DNA from: Liolophura sinensis
Taxonomy: Eukaryota; Mollusca; Polyplacophora; Chitonida; Chitonidae
DNA: 64,000 bases
NCBI RefSeq assembly: GCF_032854445.1
Contig: NC_088300.1
Span: forward strand, 54,100,984-54,164,983
Direction: 5' to 3'
Part shown: in pieces, positions 9,901 through 22,362 of the stretch
Numbering within the stretch: position 1 is the stretch's first letter
Layout of the letters: every line of letters begins with the position of its first letter
Notes under the pieces: model-generated
What the model saw: only the letters and a program-made list of their open reading frames with translations
Told to the model about the DNA's origin: nothing
The model's database searches: none
Position numbers and translations under genes: made by a program

Positions 9901-12900
9901 TAGAACTTGATGTGTGCATGCCACATGTTTTTATTTTGGACATCATATATAAATATCATACATCAACCTTTTCAACCATTTAAGCACTTTTTCAGTGGAA
10001 TTTATGCATACAATTGTTATGAAAATGAGGCCAAGAATGATTTGTTTGTGTCATTAAAGATGCAAGCTTCATAAATCTGTGTACATTATTTCTCTACACC
10101 CCATAGGTCTCACAGAATGTTTCGAAATATTGGCGGCAGAGGCAGTTGAAAAGGTTGAAGAATTATAGTACATTGGTTGATAATGATGGTGTTACCTTAG
10201 CATCCATAGCCTAGGTAAATTGACCTTAACAGGACATGTTCTGTACATGTAATGCTGTGATAAACTAACATTTTGTTTGCAGTGGAAAATACAATAATTT
10301 GTCAAGTACTATAAGCATGGTTTTATTAAACATAATTAATGTTTCTTCTACCTCAAGTTGGCACATACATTTGGGCTAGATACATGTATTCCCTTTTCTG
10401 CCACAGGAAATGGATAATCCAGCTGACAAAACAAGATAAAACTACATACATGTATATCTGTATTTGTGTGTGTGTAAAATTGAAATGAGAATATTTACCT
10501 GAGAGTTAAGCATGCAGTATGTCATTACTGTGTGGCAGTGAGAGAGATTGTCAGCTACATGTAACTATCACTTGAAACTTTGGGTTGAGTCATAAATGCT
10601 ACAGTTAGCGTCCTTTATGTTTGACCTTGAACTTCATAAGGATACGCGTGCTGGGAATTAGTTGACATGCTTTGATAAACACAATAATTTATATTCATAT
10701 GAATTGGTGATGAACTGCATACACATACATGTAAGTTTAAGTCAATGAGGACATGTAGGCTAACCTGCTTTCATTTCTTTTAATAAAGCAGAAAAATGGA
10801 CTTGTTCATTTGAGGAACTTAGAAGAAGGAAGTGATAGTATGGTAGTCAGTATGCATCACATCATGTAATGTGAAATGACAGAGTGCAGAAAACCACTGT
10901 TCATTCGATAATCATACAGATCAGGTTTGTGGGCTAGCCAGGTACTACTGATTATTGGTTGTGAGGTCAAGTCCAGTTCATGCTGGCTTCCTCTCCGGCT
11001 GTATGTGGGAAGGTCTCCCAGCAACCTGCTTATGATATAGGGTTTCACCCAGGCTCTACTCGGTTTCCTCACACAATAATGCTGGCCACATTGTTATTAT
11101 AAGTGAAATATTCTTGAGTACTGCATAAAACACGAATCGAATAAATAAATAAATAAAATACTGAACATTGAGTCCTGAGTGAACGTTATACTTATTAGTG
11201 AGGTACACAATAATCAAATTACAGACACCTGTCACTCTAACTTAGCGTATTAAAAGTTAGTTCTCATGGGAAAAACACTGTTCACTTCATTTTAAACCAG
11301 CTGTGAGTATTGTTTCTGATTTCTCCGAACATTCTAATTAATCACAATTCTAATTAATGGACTTAGAGTTTAAATAAATAAATAACAGGTATTATCATCT
11401 CTAGTGCAAGTGTATCAGGTGTGATCCAGTCACGTTCTCAGATTGTAACAGATCATTGCTATGCATTACCGATCTCTTCACAAGTTAATATAGTTGTGAA
11501 GCTATTGTATATATACAGAAGTATAAAATTGATCTGTCAGATCGAGGGAGGAACCCTTCAGACATTACTGGATGCTGCAGCAGTAGTGTGAACAATGTTG
11601 AACAGACTTGTTACTTGTTGGAAGGAATCTTCATGCTTCATAATTTTGTTTTCTTTTTTTGCTCTAATTTGTCATGCAGTGGTTTCACATACATGTACAT
11701 TTACATTTTATTTATAGTTAGATATATCATCCTGAAAATATACCTAAAAATGAAAAAATGGTATTTCATCAATTATAACCAAAGTTTTTTTTTTTTTTTT
11801 TTCCAAGCTATTTTGAAGAACAGTCTAAGAATTAATAATTACTGATTTTGAGGGATGCATTGTGACATATGTCTGTCAAGGCTAGCTGCTATTGTTTGTC
11901 GAGAATAAAATTGCCCAGATATAATTTTTAACAGTTTTTTTCTCTAGAAAAAGGGCAGGTTTGCACAAAATTTAAACCAAGGGTGTGGTTGTTAAATGCA
12001 GTGTGAAGTGCTTTAATTATATTTTGTGCAAAGTGATTGCACTACATGTTTTCTACAGTCATCTAATAAACAGTCATCTAAAAAAATGGCCTCTATAAGA
12101 TGCTATGCATTTAAATAAAAGTAAGTGTTTATTGTAAAGCAGTTATGGTATTTTTTTCCCTTTATTAAACATCAAGCCAACATCAAGAAGGACCAGAAGA
12201 GGTAGATTTTAAAGGACACTGGTAACATTTGGTAGTTAATTTTAACCTCTAAAAACTCGTATAACATAAGTATAAAAGTCTGCTTTATTGCACAGATTTT
12301 CATTTTCAAGCAGTAAAAATATGTAAATTTGTAAAATAGCATCATGTAAATGTGATTGTGTTCTTATGATTTCATTGATGAAGTAACCAGCAAAGAAACA
12401 GCTGAGCAAAATCCATAATTTGTCCCTGATGTCCTTTTTTAAATTTCCCTTACTCTTGCCAGTAAAAGTAGGGCAGTTAAATGTTATTTTGTAGGCTGCT
12501 CATGTATGGCTTCCATAATTTTGTATCATCATCGCCCTCCTTTTGGTGTTTGCATATTTACATGCAAGCCTTTAATATATAATTTGTCTTACTTGTGGTT
12601 AGCATGCTCTAAACGATGTAAGCTAAAGATAACTTGTAAGGTGTGTGAGCTTTGTTTGTTATCACTAACTGCCCAGGGCACAGCCATACTGATGAGACCA
12701 TCCTGATGAATTCAGGCTGTTCAAAGTAATTATGGATGATAGGTAACATATATCATTGATAAAGCTTAGAAAATGTGACATTTACACTTGTAAAAAGTGT
12801 AAGATGCTTGTTTATTTAGCATCCAAGCATAATTATTAAATGTTTGTAAAAATTGTTGTTAATTCTGCTGCAGGCAGATCAGGGATGTTGCCGGTTTGAA

Positions 12901-15900
12901 TACAGCTTGCAGTTGTTGAGCTAATAATTAGAGACCTTTAGTCAGAAGTTACAAGTTGAACTGGTAACTTCTAACTAGAGATCTTGTAAAATGTCATGAA
13001 TGACATATCTGGAAACAGCCTGACATTAGGCGGGGATAAGCAGAAAACTTTATTAAAGAAGACAAAAGCATATATACATGTATATGTGTAACTAAAACAT
13101 GTTATAAAAACTGTCCATCTTCCCAAATGAAATGTGACCTATGGATTTATGAGAAAAACATAAGCATCTGTTTAGGGCAACGATACCAAAAGTTTGAAGA
13201 AACCTTACGATCTGGGAGTATATGACCAGACGTAGTTTGTTATGGCAGAGGTCAACTATGACTGGTGGCAACTGTTAGGTCTTCATAGCAATGTGAAAGT
13301 CATGTGACCCATTTCGTGTAAAGTATCACATTAGCCAACACTGTGCAGAGTGTGGTCAACAGGGCTCAACCTGGAGTAGATTGACAGAATTGATGCCTGA
13401 TCGGATGCTGATAGCTCCTTCCAGATGCTTCAAGATACTTCAGAAAGTGTCTTAAAAATCCAGTTTCTCTGATTCCAATGGTCAACCGACGCACAGCTAA
13501 AGTGTTGTCTAAAATACAGAAGTGATTACAAGAATCAGTATGCATTCTCTAAAACTTTCCATGTACAATATATAAGAAGTTCTTCATGTGTGGATAACAT
13601 ATGAAAGGCTACTGTAAACAATACCAGAAAGAGCACTGGCCTAAAGGTGAGGGTGGGGTTTGGTGGAGTCCAGGCTCTCCACCCACTAAACAAACAGCCT
13701 GGCTGTGTACAGGTGTTCTGACACCAGGAAGTCAGCACTTCATACACTGGCCCTTTTCACCTACTCTACTTTATCTGTGAAACTTACACCTATAAAAACA
13801 TCTGCCTTCAGTGCAATGTATACAACATACAAATATATTATTTGAAACATGAAAATAGTGTCTACTGTGGTGGACTCATCATGCTGTGAATTGGGTACAT
13901 ACTCTCAGTCTGATGTATTGTACTGGTGGTCTAATGAAGCAAAGCTGATTAAAATGTTGGAGGGAGTGAGAAATAGCTCCATGGTACAGAGTGCAACTCT
14001 AACCATGAGGCAAACCAGCTGTGGGATCAATCCCAGCTCTAGACAGAGAATTTCTGTGTTTCCTGTGTACATGTAACTTGGCACTGTATCATGTAGTATG
14101 AACATTTAACACTTAAAGCCGGGGCCTCCCTGGCTAAGTTGGTTGTCGCGCTAGCGCAGCGTGATGACCCAACAGTCTCTCACCAATGCAGTCGCTCTGA
14201 GTGCAAGTCCAGCTCATGCTGGCTTCCTCTCCGGCGATACGTGGGAAGGTCTGTCAGCAACTTGCAGATGGTCAAGGGTTTCCCCCCGGACTCTGCCCGG
14301 TTTCCACCCACCATAATGCTGGTCATCGTCGAATAAGTGAAATACTCTTGAGTACGGCGTAAAAACACCAATCAATCAACACTTAAAGCACAATAACATA
14401 AAAGTGAAGTGCAAGTCTCTCACATGCTGAATATGAACAACTTTACCACCTTTAGTGTACAAGCATACGCAGGGTTAGCTAAAATGAAGGTGAAAAGTTA
14501 CTTGTCAATGAATCTACCAATGTGGTGAACATAAAATAGAATAATTGTCACTTCGGCGATTATGAGGTCATATTTTATTCTCACCATGAGCTGGTCATAT
14601 GAAGAAGACGCTTTGTGGGCCTGATATAGCATCCATGGCAACAAACACTTGCAGAGAAACTGATCATGGTAAATGCGCTTGATGTAACGTTGCTACGGCT
14701 TTGTAGGACAGGCCCCGTGGCATTTTGGTCTTTTGCCAAAGGTGAGTCACGACCATATTTTTCAATACTCATTACCCCTTTAACCATTTTTGGATGAGTG
14801 GTATTGTTATCACCATGCACGTCTGTTTCTTTTAAACATTTCAGTTAAATACAGTGTAGTGATGCAGAAGTTTTTTCCTCGCTCATTTGACATGATTACA
14901 TATTGTGTACATGTGCTTGTGTGGTATTCATTAATCATCATGAGACATACTGTGGGTTACTTAATATCCTGAATGCTGGACAGCATGTCAGGCTTTATTG
15001 ATTTCAAGGCTTTACGTCAGCGCAACCAAATACGACTGATGTCTTAGCTGTCAAAATCCTTGGCTGCACTTCTGTGTACATGTGCTGGCTCTAAAACATC
15101 ATTCTGTTTGTCCACAACCTTGCGCGGCACGGCACTTTTTAATTAGCTATGTACTTCAGATGTATAAGTACATGTATGTGAGCTGTGTTATGTAACGTGG
15201 TGTAAGTTGTTCAAAGCTGTAGTCAGTAATATAACCTCATGTTACCTGTTAGCTACATGTTCCTGTAGATCATCTATGGAGCAGTTACTATGGCTCCTTC
15301 CATCTATAATAATGATAGAGACAGTCCATTCTCTTGAAGCCAGTGATGTGTACTTTACATTCACAAGTGTATATGAGCTAGTGCACTGCTCTGACTACCT
15401 CTATATGTACTCCTGTATTTATATTTTGGGTCTATTTTTGTAGCCCCTGGAATCAGCTAATAGGTCACATATTGGGTGAGGGTTCCAGGTGGTGTGAACT
15501 GTGAAGTAAATCTGGGTGGGTCTAACCTAGTCATCCTCTGGTTATTTGTGTCACCTCAAATCTCTGCCCTCCACCCCAGGCAGACTTGCTCCTCTGTTAT
15601 CCTAGAGCTGGTTATTGTCATGTTTTGGCAGAAAACCTTTCAAGTTTCTTGCCAGTGTGACTGTGAATGACCCAAGTGTGGATTCCAGGCATTGTTTCCT
15701 GAAGAAAAAAGAAGTTTTGAATATTAAACCATTACTAGCGTATTCTAGGTCCATGTAGGGATAAAAAAAAGTATGTTGATTTTTATTTATTCGTTTGATG
15801 TTTAAAGCATGATAGTCAATGATAGTGTGATCTAACAGTCAAGAATTAAACTGAAATAAACCTGCAACTGTCAGCAAGCTGCAGACCCGTATGCAACATT

Positions 15901-18900
15901 TTGTGGAAGACAGGTGGTGTTCAACAGACTTTAAGACTGCAAAATAGGCCCCACTGGTGTCGTTGCTGTTGTTATTGTTGTCAAGGATCCATGGACAATG
16001 AGAGCGTGGCAAAATTATCTCGAAATTTTCTTCCCAAGGCCATTATTGTATTTGTGGAAGTGTTTGCCTCGTAGTTAGAGTCATTTTACAATGTGATTGC
16101 AAATAATAACCTGTTGGGAAGAATGTGATGTCGAGTTTTTTTTTTCAAGTTTTAAAATCTTATTATCAAAACTTATCAGATTTAAGCATGGCTGTTATAT
16201 AGTAAAACAATGAGTAATGATTGCCCGGGGCATGTAAAATCTACCTTTAAAGATCAGTTTCATCACTTAATATGGCAGGGTAAAGGCAATTTGTTTCTGT
16301 TTCCAAGATAACTTCATGTAGTCACCTTATAGTTACCTGAATAATAACTATCAGTACTACATGTATTTCTTTAGTAGTTGTCTTTAGGTATGTAGTCAGA
16401 GTTTGGTTACCATAAAAAAAAAAGACAAAAAAAAAACTTGAATTCAGAATTTGTGCAGGTTTAGCAGCCAGCAGGTAATCATGAACATTTAGCCGCAGGC
16501 TGGGATTTAAAATTAAAGTCAAAATGCTCCTTGAAGTTAGTATAATCAGATATACATGTAGAATCAGTGAAATAAGTAAACTATAAACTTTTCAATAAAA
16601 CAAAATTCTTTCAAAAGAAATAAATTTAGTTTTGTATACTTGTATATACTTTCTTTCTTGGTGTACAATATACTGAGATGTTTTCTTGTGATGAAGTTAA
16701 ATTCTGGTTAATACTCACATAGATCTATATTCTGGATACTGTGAAAAGCTCAAGTGTTATGGAAAGTATAGGTAAATGTTCTTGATGCTTGTCGTGACAA
16801 GGGCTCCTGAAGAGGAAGTTTTTATCTTTTATTCCTTGAGTAGATATTCAAATACTTTTCACGAACGGTAAGGTTTCTTGTATAAATACTTCAAATGGTT
16901 AGTCATGTAAAGTGGCTCGCCCTTCATCGAAGATGAATGAGAGTTTTGTATGTCAAGGGGTGATTATGTAGCTTGCCCTATTTACCTGACTAAAGGAAAC
17001 GGGTTGTCAAAAGGTAGATGTATTTCCTGTTCTTTTATAATTATTTTGTTGTGCACATTGTCAGCCTTTTCAACTGGTCACAGAGATTTGCACATCTGTG
17101 CTGCTGCCTTATGTCTGTGCTGCTGCCTTATGTCTGTGCTGTTGCCTTACATCTGTGCTGCTACCTTACGTCTGTGCTGCTGCCTTACATCTGTGCTGCT
17201 GCCTTATGTCTGTGCTGCTGCCTTACATCTGTGCTGCTGCCTTACATCTGTGCTGCTGCCTTATGTCTGCTGCTGCCTTACGTCTGTACTGCTGCCTTAT
17301 GTCTGTGCTGCTGCCTTACGTCTGTGCTGCTGCCTTATGTCTGTGCTGCAGCCTTATGTCTGTGCTGCTGCCTTATGTCTGTGCTGCTGCCTTACATCTG
17401 TGCTGCTACCTTACATCTGTGCTGCTGCCTTATGTCTGTGCTGCTGCCTTACATCTGTGCTGCTGCCTTATGTCTGTTGCTGCCTTACGTCTGTACTGCT
17501 GCCTTATGTCTGTGCTGCTGCCTTATGTCTGTGCTGCTGCCTTACGTCTGTGCTGCTGCCTTATGTCTGTGCTGCAGCCTTATGTCTGTGCTGCTGCCTT
17601 ATGTCTGTGCTGCTGCCTTACATCTGTGCTGCTACCTTACATCTGTGCTGCTGCCTTAAATGCATGTACATGAAACATATTTCCACATTATCATTCAAAA
17701 AAATGAAGTGTTAGCCAGAAACGGAATTCTTGGTTTGAAACTTTTATGTCAAGACCTTTACCTCAAGACCAGAACACAATTCAAATCAAGAAATTTTGTG
17801 ATCTGCACTTTAGAGTTTATATATAACCATTAAGATTTATAGATCTGTATGGAGTCTTTGTATTCACTGCTCAGTGCACAACATCAAGTGTTTCTTTAGT
17901 ATGAAAAGGTTTTTTTTTTAGAGAGAGAGAGATATACATGTGTATCAACAATTGTAGTTTTGATTGCATGCATTTGTTTACAGCATGCTTGTACATATAT
18001 TGTAATATGTTTTAGATAGGATTAGATACATTTTCTTGTCGACATCACATGACAACAAAAACTTGAATGTGTTAATATGAATTATACTACATGAACATTC
18101 ATCTTTCCCTAGTCTACATGTAGATGTGCATGTATGTAAATGCAAGGCAATCTTTCACTTGTAACTTAAGGATGGATACTACATGTGTATGAAATAGTCT
18201 TGATACACAAAAACATATCATGTGCAAATCATGTAAGACATGGATTCGCAAAGCTCTAATGCAAGTGTGATGTATAGAAACATTGTTAGGAAGGAATTCT
18301 GGTAAACAGTGTTTACAGAATAGTATTAACTTTATCCCGCATCAGACAAAATACTCCGGTTTCCAGTGGCCAGCAGTGGTTATGTGGAGGGCATGTATAT
18401 TCCCATATCTTGCAGCCAGTCTCATACGGGTCTGTTGACTAGGATATTTCCCATTGTGTGACTGTGAAAACAATGACGACACTTAAGCAGTTTTCCTGTA
18501 CATCTGCTTTCTGCACTGAATTAATATGTCTATTCAAGATAAATGTCTTGCACGGTTACTCATGACAGAGTACTGAAATATTTTATTATGTCAGTAACCC
18601 TCATGTTTGGCTTGGTGTTCCCATATATTTCTGTATCCTGTCACTGAATAATTGGGTAACCAATAGAATCCGGTGTCTCCATATTGATCTGCATCAGAAT
18701 CTCTCAATGGAAAATCAAATCCTAATTCAGTATAAACCAATTCAGATCAGTGCAAATTAATAAAACATTTTTTGGTGTTAGCGGCATGTAACAGTGACTT
18801 AAAACATTGTGGTTTGTACTATTAGTTACATTGTTACTCAGTAATACAATATGCAGATATATTAGGATTATGGACACCATATATTTGCATATCCTGTCAC

Positions 18901-21900
18901 TGAGTAACCATGTAACAAATTTATCTTGCAAAGGCCCATCAATTCAGTGCAGAAGACCAATTTATAGGTCAATCGCTTCAGTGATGTGACCGTTGTATTC
19001 ACAACCCAGCAAAGGCAAACACATTTGACGTTGTTGGCAGGATTCGAGAATATATCCGTACCCCACATGACCGTTGTTGTCCAATGAAAAGCAGAGTATT
19101 TTGTCTTATGTGGGATAAAATATGTCTGTAACAGCTTGTTGTTTTGCATCATACATATGCAGATGTTCGTGTTTGTTGCTGTACAAATATCCTGTTTTAT
19201 GTAGGTACATGTACACATAGTTTAGTAATGTTTGATTACATTTACCTGTTGCTTTCATGCACTGGTATATTATTTGATGTGGCTCACAGTGCACTTGTAA
19301 GCTTGTAAATTGTTTTGATATTAATATGTCAAAAATATCCAATATATTAGTTTTAGTGTATATATTTTAATGACAATGAGCCACTCGTAAAACTTCTTCC
19401 TGCCTGTATCAAGACGGTCCAAAGCTGTGAACTCATTTGTTCTTTCCTTTATTACGTCACAATTATCATTGTACGTTTGCTCATGAAACATACATGAAGT
19501 ACACACACATTGTCACACAAGAAAAACCAAGAGTTCTGCTGTCATTTGGACCATCTGTGTAGCTCGTCCTTGAGTCTACCATTACACACTGGCAAGCTTT
19601 GTCTACCTTGATACAGTCATTGTATCATATTGACTAGTTGGAGTATACATTCATATGTACATGTACATGTGGTTCATACTGGGTGTTGCTGAGAACAGTG
19701 TCCATAACATATATATGTGTGTGTATATATATATATATATCTCAAATTATTGTGGGTTAACAGGTTTTGTTTGCTGTATTCCCAATGTATATATCTGTAT
19801 ACACACACACGAAAATATGTACGAGTACCTGCAAAATGTTAACATAAAGTGAAGGTTTTGTTGTGTGTACTGATGTACAACAGGCCAGCCTGGCAGGCAC
19901 ATGTGCTCGCAATTAGTCAAGCTAGGTGTCCCCCCACCCTCTAAGGCCTCACTACTAGAAATCAGACCACCTTTTCCAAGGTATACATGTGATCAGATTA
20001 AGGATATGACTGGGTATAAATGAGCTTTAGTACCTACTAAGCCAGCACAAAACAAGGCTAGGCTGACTTTCTTGTGGTTTTCCTGGTGATCGTGTGTGTA
20101 ACACTTTGTATAGACCCCCAGGATAAAATGAACAACAGCCCGTGGCATGATCGACACACCTAGTGTTTAGAGCTGAGATCATCTGGTGACCATTAGGCAA
20201 AAATATTGATAGATACTATAAATAGCTGTGACTGCATGCAGCTATTGACATATGAGGTGTAATATTTGAAACTGTTGCCAGAGTTGCAGGAAGTGGCTGA
20301 CTTGGATACGACAGGGACTTTTTGGCCACTTTTGTCATCACTGTTCTGAATGTGATCACTGCTGAAATAGAAAAGCGTGTTACCCTCTCATTGTGGTGCA
20401 GGAGCAATGTTCAGAAAACATAAGTCAGTTTGTACATGAGGGAAGCAGCGTTATCATTGAGTTTATCAGCTGTCTCCTCTTCCTGGTGGATAAATACTGA
20501 CCCATGATCAGCGGGAGAGAGAGAAAGAGAGAAAAACAGAGACCGGTCTCGTCTAGGAGTGTGAGGCCCCCAGGCAGCTGACTAGCTGTTACCTTGCCGG
20601 TCACGATACCCTGCTGAACACCTCATCTCTGACACCATCACCTGATATTTACTCACGACAATTTAGTGACAGATTTGTGACCAAAGGGTACAGCTACATG
20701 CACGGTGCTAAAAGTCACAGCAATTGAGCGCTTTCTTCCAGCCAGGATGCTGTTCGTCATCAACTTTTGGTAGGCATCAATTTATGGGTGTTTCAGTTTG
20801 CACTTTTAAGTACATGTGTTTTGTTGATGTATTACTTACAATCTACCCATGTTAATGTGCGTAGACTGTACATAGCATATGGTGTATCACTGGCAGAACC
20901 CTCTGCTCTATCTCATTTGTCTACTCTTTCCCTGTTGTACTGCATGGACTACATTTAGAGTGTAAGTACATATAGGGTGTTATTTACATGTACACGTGTA
21001 AAGTTTGTGGTTTTCAGGTAAATTTCAGGTAAATTTCAGTGACAATTTTACACATATACATGTATGTCCATGTACTTGTAGTTGTAGTTACTGGACTTGT
21101 GCATTTACATGTATATTGTTATATCCTCAGATTTTGGTTTCATCAGTTTTCAGCATTATTGTGCTAAATGGGTAATTACACTGGCTTTAGTTTTCAAAAG
21201 CCATGTGAAGAGGTTAAGATACATTGTACATGTACTTCTCTTCATGGATATGTATGTTGTTTAATTCACACAAGTGTTAGGGTTACTGTCCTGTAGGTGA
21301 GATATCTCTGTATACTAACCTGGGGCTGGTTTCATGAAGCATACTTAGTTTTAAGTTGCCCTTAGTTAAGTGCACTTAATATCTCTACAACAAACATTGC
21401 TGTGGTGGTTAAGGGCTAAAGCCAAGCACACATGAACAACATTTGTTGTCGAAATTCTGATTTCCGGATTCCGGTGTCAAATGATCCGGAATATGGATTA
21501 CCAACACACAAGCAACATTTGACTGTTGTCCAGTTTTGAAGATTCTAGCAGCGAAAGATGGTCACATGACACATTCAAGGTCATGTGACCCCAAAAAGTT
21601 GTGTCACATTTTCCATGTCGTATGTACTCACATGACATTTCCATAGACCCTGATTATCTGACGTAAGTGACAATGATCTCACAAGATCCAGATTGGCTGT
21701 AGATAAGCGAAATCTTGTGTTCGGTTCACTTGTTTCTGGATTTTTTGTTACCCAGAATTAAACAAGCTGAATCAAATGTTTCAGGCTCCAGAATTCTTGT
21801 TGTGGTTACCCGCACACAAGTAAAATTCGAGGATTTTTGGTTTTCTAGTTTTCGACAAGAAATGTTGTCCATGTGCACTAGGCTTTACTTAGCAAAGTGA

Positions 21901-22310
21901 GCTTCATGAAACCGGCTCCAAATCATTAAAAGTAAGACATGTTTACATCTTTTACAAGATGTCATATGTTAATTAGTAATACTTTGATGTGGGTCTTATA
22001 TGGCCCTTACATGCTCAGTAGCCACGGTGTCTGTACTGCAGCTGTTATGCATGACCATACTGTAATAAGCATTTATGATATATACATGTATGTACCATTT
22101 ATTGTACTTTCACCCTGTTTTGATTCAGCTTTTGATACTTACTCATACAGTTCTATTTTCTCTTATCTTTGTGCATGCGCTATACTGTGTACATGCAAAC
22201 AGCTACCTGTACAATATGTGTTGTATAATGTATAAGTTGTATGCTGAGCTGTTGTCGAGTGAATTTGGTTGCATGAACAGCAATGGGATAGTTAATATTA
22301 ACCCTGGCAG

Positions 22311-22362
<52 letters not shown>

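Noticed and set aside
13910-14070. Possible second SINE or tRNA-like unit (GGGATCAATCCCAGCTC)
   Set aside because: Only one copy and no tail or target-site duplication could be seen.
16950-17714. Cys/Leu-rich proteins of 254, 213 and 191 residues
   Set aside because: All three arise from the 19-bp minisatellite, with no codon bias, start context or splice support.
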